Part shown: positions 43,736 through 53,841 of the stretch, one piece after another
Position numbering within the stretch: position 1 is the stretch's first letter
Layout: each line of letters opens with the position of its first letter
DNA from: Lophium mytilinum
Lineage: Eukaryota; Ascomycota; Dothideomycetes; Mytilinidiales; Mytilinidiaceae
DNA length: 64,000 bases
Assembly: GCA_010093605.1 (NCBI GenBank)
Contig: MU004198.1
Location: 440,456-504,455, forward strand
Direction of reading: 5' to 3'
Made by a program: the position numbers and the translations under genes
The notes under the pieces: model-generated
Told to the model about the DNA's origin: nothing
Database searches by the model: none
Seen by the model: only the letters and a program-made list of their open reading frames with translations

Positions 43736-44256
43736 GATTGAGCTTAGACGCGTTGCTTGAAAAATCTTGAAGTATGGGTTAAGTCTTTGCAGAGTTGGGT
43801 TACTGAGGCGGTGTCAAGGTTCGAAAAAGGGTTTCTGACACCTGAATACTGGCATCAGGGCGGGTTTTATGCATCGTACAAGGCCAGCGAGTGTACAATT
43901 CGTTCCATTGTAAAGGCACAGTATAAGGTATTCGTCTTATTTAGGATTTACAATTAACAATGAATACTAATTTCTATCTTCTAGTAGGCCAACGATAGTG
44001 AGCAGGCATCAAGTGCATAATTGCGCGAAGGAACGTCCATTATGGTGGATATCGAAACAAAATGCTAGTATAATAAAGAAGAGTCGTATCGAGGAAGTTT
44101 CAGAGGAAGTCGACGAGGAAATCGAAGAGTTAATTATTTACCGGATCGGTCCAAGACATCTTTACAGTCTCTTGAATCCTGTACAGCTATGACGCCTTAT
44201 CTCAAATGGCTGCCATGGGACTCATCTATTACGCCGCTGGCCACTACTGTTCTTAC
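43736..44256. other. Spacer between HExxH paralogues 1 and 2
   Basis: The short frames at 43757-43957 and 43998-44192 are unsupported. AT-rich 5' flank of paralogue 1 and 3' flank of paralogue 2. Confidence 0.6.
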
Positions 44257-45546
44257 TCAACCCTGGAATTTCGTAATCTTACAAGAGCCATCCTGATCGC
44301 ACTGCTCCTCATAAGTTTCGACCACGGAGCCATATTCTCTCAAGACATACACGAGTGTGTCCACTTTGGTGTCTTCTGTCGGGAAGATGAATTCGATCTG
44401 CGTGAGGACTCGGTCTTCTTCAGAGCCGCCAGAAGGCGCAGCCATCAGGGAAAGGTAGTCTAGGAATCCGTTTCGCCTCGATGCTCTAGCATGTTTCCAC
44501 GTGGATTTCAGGAACAGTCGCTGAATCCATTGCATCGGAATAAAGAATTTCGTCGGTGGTGAGGGGGTCTTGCCTATCCAGACCATCGCAATCAGCGGGC
44601 CTTTATACGGAGTAGCCCAAGGACGAAATTGCATCGTTAATCCAGCGAAAAAAAAGTCTTCCCAGGCATAACCCGCTTCAGCTTCGGGATCCGATGCGTG
44701 CAATTTCATCTCCTTAGCCAGGTAACCACCACACATCATAGTGAAGGCGTGTGCTACTTCGTGGCATACCGCGACGGCAAACTGAAAGTCCAGTCTCAAG
44801 CGTTGGTCCCTAGTCAGCCGTTTTTGGTGGGCCAGAGAGAAGCACTTCTGAAAGTCGCTATGCATCGAGATCGTTGGCCAGCAAGCCGATCGAGTTCCTT
44901 TCGGGGTGTTCAAGAGTTTCAGCATGGCTGGCGTGCCTTCACGAGCCGAGGCTGGTTGGCCCAAATGCCGCAGCGCCACCAGTCTTAGATGATTTGGGTT
45001 CTGGGCAGTACTGGCCCCGACGTTCTCTTCTTGCCAGCGGAAAAGGAACTTGGTCCTGCTCCTGACCAATTTGAAGAAGGCGGCCACGATTTTTTTCGTT
45101 GTCATGTTGGCGTATTCTTCGCCAATAACGTCTTTGTACGCTTCTACTGTCTCCACCCAAAACGACTTGGGTCTAGAGACGTCATTGATTAGTTTCGTCG
45201 CGAGACGTAGCCCAGGAACCATCTGCTCCCATAGAATGTCTAGCTCCGCTTCGCTGGCAGGGTCGACTTTGAACAACGGGCCGTCTTCATCAACCGTTAT
45301 GTTCTCTTCGTCGAGTCCAAGAACCCATTTTTGGCGTTGGAAGATCTCGTCGATCTCGTTGTCCAGGAGCTCATTTTCGTCAACTGGTGGAAACTCACCC
45401 ACCATGCCATGTTTCCGGATCATCTCGTTGAGAACTGGCCCCGTAAGTGGGAGTCGCTCGGAAGTCTGGGGAGTATCCTTAAGCTCCACGTCTGCCTGAT
45501 CTTGCAATTCCTTTTCGGCGATGTGGGGCAGAATTTGCTTAGCCAT
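44257..45546 (-). CDS. Predicted zincin-like HExxH protein, paralogue 2
   Basis: Single exon, 429 aa. The motif VAVCHEVAHAFTMM (HEVAH at 262-266) is followed by EAGYAWEDFFFAG (Glu290), the same spacing as in paralogues 1 and 3. The N-terminal block RLPLTGPVLNEMIRKHGM, EIDEIFQRQKWVLGLDEEN, DGPLFKVDPASEAELDILW, GLRLATKLI is close to paralogue 1, so these two are the nearest relatives. The segment LAHQKRLTRDQRLRLDFQ just before HEVAH also matches paralogue 1. The acidic first 30 residues are unique. No signal peptide or membrane span. Function unknown; the metal-binding protease fold is inferred. Confidence 0.85.
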   Translation of the reverse strand: MAKQILPHIAEKELQDQADVELKDTPQTSERLPLTGPVLNEMIRKHGMVGEFPPVDENELLDNEIDEIFQRQKWVLGLDEENITVDEDGPLFKVDPASEAELDILWEQMVPGLRLATKLINDVSRPKSFWVETVEAYKDVIGEEYANMTTKKIVAAFFKLVRSRTKFLFRWQEENVGASTAQNPNHLRLVALRHLGQPASAREGTPAMLKLLNTPKGTRSACWPTISMHSDFQKCFSLAHQKRLTRDQRLRLDFQFAVAVCHEVAHAFTMMCGGYLAKEMKLHASDPEAEAGYAWEDFFFAGLTMQFRPWATPYKGPLIAMVWIGKTPSPPTKFFIPMQWIQRLFLKSTWKHARASRRNGFLDYLSLMAAPSGGSEEDRVLTQIEFIFPTEDTKVDTLVYVLREYGSVVETYEEQCDQDGSCKITKFQG

Positions 45547-46502
45547 GGTGATGTGCTCTATGATCTAAGGCGGAGTTGACGCTGGTTCAAATTGTTGAAG
45601 TGGAAATTGACCTCGTGGTGGTATGTGGTGGCAAGATTGTAAAGAAAGGCTCTGGTTTCGACAAGCAGTCGAAAAGTGAGATTATATACATCGTGTGAGT
45701 AAGTGAATCCACAATGAGTCCAATGTGCTGTGTCTTGACTTGGAGCTGCTTTCACTTTCCATTCACCGATTTCACTCATTACAGTACAGTGAAGGTCGAG
45801 AACACCAATAGCGAAGGAACACCACCTGTACGAATAAATATATACTGCCGGCTTTGCGGACCAGAAAAAGCGATTGGGCCTCACTGATAAGTAGGCCCCC
45901 ATGTTTTGTAATCAGGTTTGTTTTTCTGTTAGTATTCCTGTGGGTTCATTGAACAATGTCTCACTACTGCTTTCTGCATCATTGTCAAATGTCAATATCA
46001 TAGGGGTCTCAACAGAGTTTCAAACATCTGAAAGATGTTATCACGAGGTAACAGTCTTTTTGAGCCATCCCTGTGAGGAGGTATTTGATTGCTTATTCGC
46101 TGGACCCGTAACTCACACTACCTGAAGTCAGAAGCCAAATCGAACGCCTCCTCCCTGGATGCCAGATATTGAGACACAGTTCACACCTTCCGAAATCTTA
46201 CATCTCCACCTTGGAACTCTACAACCTCCAGACGCTCTCCAGCACGTTGTGACCACTGTCAAAAGGAATCTACGGAAGTCTAGAATCAAACGGTCGCGTC
46301 GAAACATCGTACGTTACAGCGCAGCGCGTGTAGGCTTTGACATCATCTGCACGAAGACTCGCCGTGCCACCATGAGCTTTCTTGCAGGTTATTGATACTT
46401 CCTAGAGCGTTTGGTATGAGATGGCTAGACAGTACGCCCACGGTTCCGAAGCTACCAGGGCATGGGGCTAATCCGCTGATCGTTTACTGCTTGCGCAGCG
46501 AG
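45547..46502. other. Spacer between HExxH paralogues 2 and 3
   Basis: Plus-strand frames at 45901-46125 and 46159-46395 have no recognisable features. No further HExxH relic was seen. Confidence 0.55.
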
Positions 46503-47993
46503 CTATGATGCGGGAGGTAAACCTGGAACTTGATGTTTTTCGACTTTCCATCTAGCGTTGAGGGCGCCAAATTCTTTGTCGATCTGGGGGTCGAAAATCT
46601 TTCGTACAAATCCTTTTGGACCTTCTTGCCACAAGGAAGTGACAAACCTACCATCCTCAAAGTAAGTAATACTATATAATCCATCCTTATTACGAAACCT
46701 GGCAATATGTTCGTCGATGTTCAGATACTCCTCTTCGACACCAACAGGTAAAGACCAAGGCTTCCGAACATTTCCAACGCTCGCAGTTGCTCTCGGAGGA
46801 CTTCGGTGGTAATGGGAGAAGATCTCCTCTCCATGTTCAAGAAGTGTGAGTTTGATTACTTGATTACCCTGCTCGTCTCGGGAATCATTCTTGGTTTCCA
46901 CCCCAGTTAGCACCGGATCTTTCAGCAAGACACCCACACTCAGCTCGCCGGATCGAATCAACGTGCTTTTCTCCCAAGTGGACTTTCGAAACCAGGTTTG
47001 GACCCAGGCAGGAGATATGAACACGCTGTGGCAAACGCGGGCCTCATGATCTGCCCACGGAGTTATCATCAGTCTAATCTCGTTCTTGCACCACAAGCCG
47101 GCGCCGTGGATCTGCCCTCCGAACATGTAATTTTCCCATGAATGGCCAACCTCGCCGGCAAAGTCGGTCGGGAAGACCAGAGGTTCATCGCACGGTCTAC
47201 CTTGTGCTACCTGGAAAAAGGCGTGCGCCGTCTCGTGAACGAGCGTTATAGCAGCCTTGAACTGCTTCTTCAGCGAGTCCGCGGCAGGCAGCCGAGCAAA
47301 ATCGTCACGCTTTCGGTGGAAGAGGTCTCGGAAGCAGCAATGCAGCGCTATAATAGGAGCGCAGTAGTCATGGTCGTCGTTACGCGTTGATACCTCGACT
47401 GGCCCTTTCAACTTCCGCGCGTTTTTTCCGGTCGTTTGCCAGAAGAACTGGAAGGCCTCGGGGTGTGGAAAGGTGCAACCCCATCGCAAAACGTGGTCCT
47501 TGTCGCAGAGCGTCCCGAACGTCAGGTGTGTTCTAGTCGCCATCTTGTTGAAAACTTCGCGAACCTTCTCTTTTGCGCCAGGAGAGTTCTCATCAATATC
47601 TGCATCCGAACCCCCACGGTGGCTGAGCAGTCGCACCCAGAACCCCAAGAACTCGTCATTTGTTATCCATTCTGTGGCGAGGCGGAGAACTGCCTTCATG
47701 TTGGACCAAACCATGGCCTTGTCTTTGGCGTATCTGTCGTTATCAAGGTACCGCAGCGTCGGTTCGTTCAACGAGTTTTCATCAACTCCGAGCGACCACC
47801 TTGAGGGCTGGTACATGGCATGGATAACACCGTCTAGCAGCTCATCCTTTGGCAGCGGTTTGATATTAGCCCACTGAAGACGTCCTAATGCGCCCTCGAT
47901 TACAGCATTCCAGTCCTCCCGGGTGGTGCTCAGTGCTGGCTCATTCTTGGGTCCTCCCTCTTCGTTGAGGTGCACGGGGCCTTCACTCTCCAT
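46503..47993 (-). CDS. Predicted zincin-like HExxH protein, paralogue 3 (extended C-terminus)
   Basis: Single exon, 496 aa. Motifs: ITLVHETAHAFFQV (HETAH at 253-257) and EVGHSWENYMFGG (Glu281, 28 residues after the first His). The N-terminal region is more diverged but alignable: KDELLDGVIHAMYQPSRWSL GVDEN, then VLRLATEWI. A C-terminal extension of roughly 90 residues is absent from the others: EEEYLNIDEHIARFRNKD, LYSITYFEDGRFVTSLW. No signal peptide. It is the outlying member of the tandem trio. Function unknown. Confidence 0.84.
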   Translation of the reverse strand: MESEGPVHLNEEGGPKNEPALSTTREDWNAVIEGALGRLQWANIKPLPKDELLDGVIHAMYQPSRWSLGVDENSLNEPTLRYLDNDRYAKDKAMVWSNMKAVLRLATEWITNDEFLGFWVRLLSHRGGSDADIDENSPGAKEKVREVFNKMATRTHLTFGTLCDKDHVLRWGCTFPHPEAFQFFWQTTGKNARKLKGPVEVSTRNDDHDYCAPIIALHCCFRDLFHRKRDDFARLPAADSLKKQFKAAITLVHETAHAFFQVAQGRPCDEPLVFPTDFAGEVGHSWENYMFGGQIHGAGLWCKNEIRLMITPWADHEARVCHSVFISPAWVQTWFRKSTWEKSTLIRSGELSVGVLLKDPVLTGVETKNDSRDEQGNQVIKLTLLEHGEEIFSHYHRSPPRATASVGNVRKPWSLPVGVEEEYLNIDEHIARFRNKDGLYSITYFEDGRFVTSLWQEGPKGFVRKIFDPQIDKEFGALNARWKVEKHQVPGLPPAS

Positions 47994-48876
47994 TTTCGCC
48001 TCTATCTAGGGCTTCCCGAATACTGGCTCTTGAATGGGATTTACGCGGTGTAAAGTTGAATGTTCGAAAAAGGTGGTGGTGTCTTGTTGGTTCATAAAGT
48101 GATTGTACGGAGAATGGTCGTGGACATTAATGTCACGAAGTGGGTGATGATTCATCAAAGTGAATGTCAAGTGACACTATCTGCACTTTGCTCGAAGCTA
48201 ACGAAGCGCGAAAATTAGGACGATTTGATTGAGCAAAGGATAAGAACGCATGGCTCAAGTTATCACAGCTAGTGTAGCTGTCTAGGTAGTCGCCTGGTCG
48301 ATCCTGAAGTAGAGACGCTCTGCAACGGAAATTGGAGCTGTAGGCCGCGTACTTGAGGTATTGCATGATGATAAAGATACAAGGGAGAGAGGAAGGCTAT
48401 ATACGAGACGTCGCGAGCGCCTGCTGTAGCCCTCACCGCTACTCCCTGGCACGCTGGGTAGTTACAAACCAACCAACCAACGGAGCTCACATGAAGATTA
48501 TCATTTGATTGATTCCATACTGAAGGACGTCCTGACAGAAACCGTCTCTGAAATCTAAAAAGCTTAGGTACAGCTCTTTGTTTGGATACGACAGGATCGG
48601 AGCAACTCGTCAAAGATTTCCACTTACTCCCAGCATGAGCTTTCTAGAAACTCCTACACTTTGTTCTTTTGAAGCACATCCTAGGAGCCACATTGTTCCA
48701 CAGCACAGGTATGTGACAAAGTCTGGGCAAAGGCCTTCTCAGCTTAAATACTATAAGTTCACTAGCACAGGTGGAGGACAACAATGCCCAAAGGCTAGGA
48801 TGAATTTGAAGATACTATCACACAACACGTATTTCTCAGCAAAGTAGGGGTTTCACGGCGACGTGAATACTCCACC
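47994..48876. other. Spacer before RING gene
   Basis: Short frames (48133-48366, 48269-48613 minus) show no feature; nothing else seen. Confidence 0.55.
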
Positions 48877-49980
48877 CTAAAGGTTGAGCTCGTCACCTTC
48901 GGTCTCCACGAGATCTAATAGCACCTGCCGCACGTCAATCCCGAAAGGCTGCACAGGTTGGAGCAAGTCGGCCACCTGGAACAGGTACTCCTCGCAAAGT
49001 TGGAGATGGGCAGAAGTCGACGCGAGCAATCTACGAAGCCTTCGGTCTACCTGATCTGGTTTCAATCGGCGCTCCCGAGGCTGCAGCAGTTGAAAGCGGC
49101 ATAAAGGACAGCTATGACTCTGCTTCTGATCACCCAGAATCCATGCTCGCCCGCACTCAAGCCCTATTCCATGCCCGCAGACGAGTCGAACAGCTGGGTG
49201 GACATCCGAATAGCGTTCGTAGCAGATAACGCAAATTTGCGAGTCCGATCTATCCGCATTAGTGCTATCGCAATTCATGGGCGTCGAAATATCCTCGATT
49301 CGAGGATCAGGACCCAGATTCTCCATCTCAACATCCTGCAAAACTCCTGGGACGGTGTGAGGGTTTTCAAGGACATTCCAGCAGCTTCGAATCTCGCGTT
49401 TTAGAAACCTTATGACGGTGGAGAAGTGTTGATTGGCTCCATTTTCGCGTATGGCCTTCCAAATGCCTGCTTGATCCTCGTGGCTCTCAGTTATGCAAAG
49501 ATATCGAAGACCTGCGTACAAATGTCTAATATAGAGAGACACATATCGAATCGGGTCGTCTTCATTCCCGATGGCTTCAATATCTAGAAGCTGAGCTGCT
49601 AGGATGCGTTGGATATCGCGGTTCGTGCGAGCTAGCGCTTTGTCTTCTCGGGACCATTCTAGAGAGGGAGTATCGAGAATGCGATCTACTTCTCGATGAA
49701 AGTTAGAGCCCCGTATGATGAATGCGTGGACAATTTGCTCGAACTCGAGGAATATCGATTCGACGATGTCTATGTCACCGTCTGCCATCGCTACAGTACC
49801 TTCAGACTCTTCGCTATCTTCCTCTAGCATAGCCGTGCTGCCATCATGGTTGAGATATGAACCACGACCGCCACTGATAGGCGTGCCCGTAGCGGTGATG
49901 TCGGGTGTTGCGTTCGCCCTTCCGCTAGAACTCAGCTCGCCGTTTGCGATTTCGCTTCCCACCGCCATGTCACGTCGCAA
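48877..49980 (-). CDS. RING-finger protein (probable E3 ubiquitin ligase) with one ligand missing
   Basis: Single exon, 367 aa. The C-terminal RING reads CVICYERYSDVHPAVRL, CGHGIGLECGRAW, CPLCRF: ligands C250, C253, C268, H270, C276, C291, C294. The expected fifth ligand (position 273) is Gly, a variant I have seen in fungal RING proteins with CGHxxGxxC. The N-terminal 75 residues are disordered and acidic (EEDSEESEG); the middle (EFEQIVHAFIIR, LAAQLLDIEAIG) is helical with no known domain. A substrate-recruiting E3 role is inferred from the RING only. The ATG at 49980 gives a good start; an internal MAVGSE follows four residues later. Confidence 0.8.
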   Translation of the reverse strand: MRRDMAVGSEIANGELSSSGRANATPDITATGTPISGGRGSYLNHDGSTAMLEEDSEESEGTVAMADGDIDIVESIFLEFEQIVHAFIIRGSNFHREVDRILDTPSLEWSREDKALARTNRDIQRILAAQLLDIEAIGNEDDPIRYVSLYIRHLYAGLRYLCITESHEDQAGIWKAIRENGANQHFSTVIRFLKREIRSCWNVLENPHTVPGVLQDVEMENLGPDPRIEDISTPMNCDSTNADRSDSQICVICYERYSDVHPAVRLVCGHGIGLECGRAWILGDQKQSHSCPLCRFQLLQPRERRLKPDQVDRRLRRLLASTSAHLQLCEEYLFQVADLLQPVQPFGIDVRQVLLDLVETEGDELNL

Positions 49981-50803
49981 GGAAGGCGATCCAATTGTGG
50001 TGAGTTAATGCTGAAGTCTTTGAGAGTGCACAAAACTATGACTGGCGTAACGATCTTATATTGCGGATATTTAGATTACTAAGTTTCCGGTACATAGTAC
50101 ATTGTGCCGAAACTCCACGTCAAGATCTACTTTTCTAATTCTATACTGGACGACCTGTAGAGAAAAATAAGATCATGTTAGACTTGAACAATGTCTCAAT
50201 GTGGAAGAACCGTATAGTGAAGGAGGGTAAGAGCTTCTGGTACAATTCGTCGCCCCAGCGGAAAGCAGGCGAATAGTTCCCCTCGACACTTTGGTTCAGC
50301 AGACTATCTACGCGTTCGTAAGGGACCACCAATTATTTAGCCATGAACAGCATCTTAAACAAAGTTCTCCTCAAAATGGAGTTCTTACTTAACTCACTCG
50401 CCCTTTCAACGAAGTAATAAGCAGAAATTCCCATCTTATCTCTCAATACTAATTCCACCAAGAGTAGTATCAGCTACTACACGTTGTTCGGTAAGAAGTC
50501 TCACCTCACATTTCTCATTCTAGGACTAGTAACTTCACAATGAACGATAGGGTTGTTAGCCTGCAATTTTTCCGCCTCAATCCTCACATTGTTCTATATA
50601 GTCCTCGTGCGGTCACAATACATTTTAATCCATGCTGATTCACGAGATATCTGTGTCTATATAACCACGTCTCCAACCCGCTCTTCTTCTCAACTTTCCT
50701 TCCTCGACGCTTTACGAAACCCGCTTCTAAACCACGGTCCAAACCTCGTTGGTAGAAAGCGTGCCCGAGAAACGGATCCTACGACACTTCCTCGACCGAC
50801 AAG
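49981..50803. other. Divergent spacer between RING gene and small Cys-rich gene
   Basis: AT-rich promoter-type DNA for two divergent genes; frame 50141-50332 (minus) is unsupported. Confidence 0.6.
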
Positions 50804-51405
50804 ATGTGTCACTTCATTAAGTATCTTTTTGCTTGCGACCACGAGAAGCTCGAGCCTTCGACCTGTGGGAAATTCGTCTTCGTTAATGGGCATTGCGATC
50901 CAGACGACCCGCTCCTGTATAGGATCTTGAGGGAACAGACCTTCGATCGACCCTGTGGCCGCTGCGAGGACCGAGTTCGAAAACTCCGTGAACAGGGTGA
51001 TGAGTTAGAGGAGAAGGTCTGGGATGTTGCTATTCGTGAGTTTCAGACGAGTATCTACGTTCGAGCGATGTTCCCACGCACTGATCCTCGTAAAAGCCGC
51101 TTGTGCCTGCTCCAGAGGTTCCGACTGGATTCTATCCTCGCAACATTCCACAGTTCGTTTTCCTAGCGTCTGCGAAGCTCAAGAAGTTGCGCCTTCAGCT
51201 TGCATACGACACCCATCGTGTCACTAAAATAGAGCGGGAGCAAATTAAGGCTCTGGCTGAAGGTACTCTTCCGGGAATGAACCAGCAAGATCTCGAGCGA
51301 AGGAGGTCGCTTTTCCGAGAGTTTCTCGCTGACAGCGACTGGCGGAGGTGCCCCAAGTTCAAAGGGCTCACAGTGGACGAGGTCGTCTATCAAGTGTTGC
51401 CATAG
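50804..51405 (+). CDS. Small Cys-containing fungal protein, unknown
   Basis: Join 50804-51035 and 51116-51405 (173 aa). The donor is GTGAGT and the acceptor CTCCAG; the join gives VAIQVPTGFYPRNI in phase and removes a frame conflict. The N-terminus MCHFIKYLFACDHE..CGKF and the pair PCGRCEDRVRKLREQ are typical of small fungal proteins beginning MCxF..xxCGH, possibly a minimal metal-binding head (C2, C11, H13; C51, C54 approximately). The rest is charged and helical (KIEREQIKALAEG, LERRRSLFREFL). No known function. Confidence 0.7.
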
Positions 51406-51858
51406 AAGTATCTCTTTGAGTGTACTGATGTGAGTGTTAAACCACTGTCGTATTGACCCATCGATATCTTATGGCTTCGAAGCGTTCTCTCAGGCTTCAT
51501 GCACCTTAACTTGCATTTTCTCCTGATATCTAAGACAAGTTTTATGAATATTAGAGAACCCAATCAATCTCCAGTACCCCAACAATGAGAAATGAATACT
51601 CTCAATATAAACACCAAGTTTTATCCCGTGATATAAATCTTATTGAGATCAGCCCTTGGCCCATTATATGCGTGAAGCGTGCTGGTACGCTTACATGACT
51701 GGTGCAATGAAACCATGGTACTCATCTAACGGCCCATATATATATATATATAAATATCCTTGCAGCCACAGCCACCACACAATCATCAAAAAAGCCCATT
51801 ACGAGATCTTCCATATCGACAACTCTTTTACACAGTTGCAGTCCTGAGACGTAAGTTT
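51406..51858. other. Spacer with (TA)n tract
   Basis: A TATATATATATATATAAATA tract lies at about 51737-51756, a likely TATA element for the following transcription unit. A GTAAGT at 51851 could be a leader-intron donor. Confidence 0.5.
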
Positions 51859-52213
51859 ATGCCCTCCCTTTCCGCCATGCTCCTGAATCCTCAGGCTGAT
51901 TTTTGCGAACATTTTGAAGCCCCCCTCGACTCTTTGCACACCGCGCTCTTGCCCCTCGACAACAACAACAACAACGTATGCCGATCAAAAACGACTAACG
52001 AGGATCTCAATCGCACTCACTGAAAGAAACTCGTCTGGGATTTTGATAAGGCACCGAAGCTACTCAAACAGCGGCGAACAGGTATGCATAGGCTTCTATC
52101 TAGGCATTCTATTATCTTTTTCAGCGGAGATTGACCAGTCAAAGTCCGCTAGAAAATGGGCCAAATGGCTTCTGCAACTCCCCGCACTTCCTTGGACAGC
52201 TTCGCACTGCTAG
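51859..52213 (+). CDS. Possible three-exon small ORF overlapping the next gene
   Basis: Join 51859-51975, 52027-52081, 52125-52213 (86 aa). Two introns with GTATGC donors (one with branch GACTAACG) agree in phase and give KLVWDFDKAPKLLKQRRT, then AEIDQSKSARKWAKWLLQLP. The last exon overlaps the start of the F-box-like gene in another frame. An AAC repeat encodes an Asn run at the end of exon 1. The ATG lies within a GTAAGT-started segment, so these exons could instead be a spliced 5' leader. No known family. Confidence 0.3.
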
Positions 52214-53202
52214 ATCTTCCCCGCGAGATACGCGATCTTACTTACCATTTTGCGCTCGTTCGGAATCGACTCTATATTCGACAAGTCTGTGCTAGCAAGG
52301 ATCCTATATCTCGTACGACATGGGATTCTGCAGATACCAAGAACGAGCCTCAGACGTATGGGTTGCACTGTGTTGAGGTTGCGCCTCAAGTAAATCTTCT
52401 AAGAGCCAATCGGCAGGTATATTCAGAAGCCTCCAAAGTCTTTTATTCTGAGAACATCTTTAATTTCTACGCATACTTTGGGTCGGGTTGTCCCGAGTTT
52501 GATTCCGTGCTTGGTTTCCTCTAAGACCGTCCCAAAACCTCATTGGGCAGCATAAGATCAGTAGAATTCGTGGAATTCGGGTCTAAAGGCCGGTCACTTC
52601 GCAAAAAAGAATACGAGGTGTGGAACTCAGTTCACACAATTATGAGCCGGACAAACCTGCAGTACTTCGGGCTTCAGCTGCCCGCGCGACTAGTGCTGGA
52701 GAGTTGGGCTCGAGGGATGCAAGGTACGGACCGGATTCTTTTCATACTGCGCCTGTTGACTGCGGGAAACAGTCCAAAGAGTTTCCGATTAAGGGTGTAC
52801 AACGAACACTATCTTAACAAGGGCCCCTATATCCAGCCCATCGTGACCCTCGAGTCACCCGACGTGACGGACGAGCTCAAACTGAGACAGTTCTGTGAGC
52901 GGATGGCTCGCGTTCTTCCACACGTATACCGTGGCTTGACACGTCGGTCGGACACATTAGGGATGAAGACATACATCCTAGCCAGGCGTACGAATACGTG
53001 TCGTTGCGAAAACCATTGGATTGTCCAAAACATGGTTGGATGCGACTTCAATATGAAGTACAAATCTGACTTTCATGCTGCGACGTTGAGTTTAGCCGGG
53101 CCTAATGATTCTGGAGAACTGAACAAGAACCCGTGGATGCAGGACGACTTTGGAGGTGTTATTGGATCGGATACCGGTGAAAATCTGCCTGACAGAATTT
53201 GA
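52156..53202 (+). pseudogene. F-box-like (LPREIR) gene interrupted by an in-frame stop
   Basis: One frame runs from MGQMASA at 52156 to 53202 (348 codons plus stop) but contains TAA at 52522-52524, after VLGFL and before DRPKTSLGSIRSVEFV. Sequence on both sides looks coding and in the same frame. The N-terminal motif is LLDLPREIRDLTYHFALV, followed by VNLLRANRQVYSEASKVFYS, a standard pattern of fungal LPxEIR proteins. The downstream part has basic and Cys residues (NTCRCENHWIV). No intron with GT-AG borders removes the stop. It is either a recent nonsense pseudogene, a readthrough case or a sequencing error. Confidence 0.65.
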
Positions 53203-53841
53203 CTTGGCGGAGGTTCAGGGCGAAGCTGGCCGGTATCACTTCAGCGGTACTAGGTGACGAGCCTTGGTAAATTAATATAGCGCTATACGGCTCTCAGTCT
53301 TGATCACTCGACAAGACTGTGAGGAGTAGCCCAGCTAGCAGGATCCAGTTAAAGGGCTGCTTACTCTTAGTTGGACGGACCTTGAAATTATTTCTCTATT
53401 CTAGGAAGATCATGAGAAACTGAGCAAGGCATAAAAAAGTGCCCGTAATTCGCATCTTAGGACTGTACTGTTAGGGTCGCGATACCGTTTGCACAAAGTC
53501 GATGTCTAGTCACACGTATGAAGAAAGCCTCGTTGAGAACTCGATCACATCAATCTTCTAATCAATGCGGTCAGACTTGAGTACATTTCGTTAATTCGAT
53601 CGTCAGCTACGGTACTTGAGGCGCCTTAAGGAGCTACAAGACTGGGAGGTACCCCCACTACTTCCACGAGTGATAACAGCTCTTTGGTAGGCCAGTCTCA
53701 ACCCGGCTCTGGACACCGGATACTCTACCAGCCGCTCTTGCTATACAGATGCGCCCACGCCGCCGCCCAATGCAGCCACGTAGATAATGTGCTCAAGACC
53801 GCAAACGCCCGCCGGTGCGGTAATGATTCAAACGACCCGGC
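53203..53841. other. Convergent spacer
   Basis: 3' flanks of the interrupted F-box-like gene and the F-box/ankyrin gene 1; no supported feature. Confidence 0.6.
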
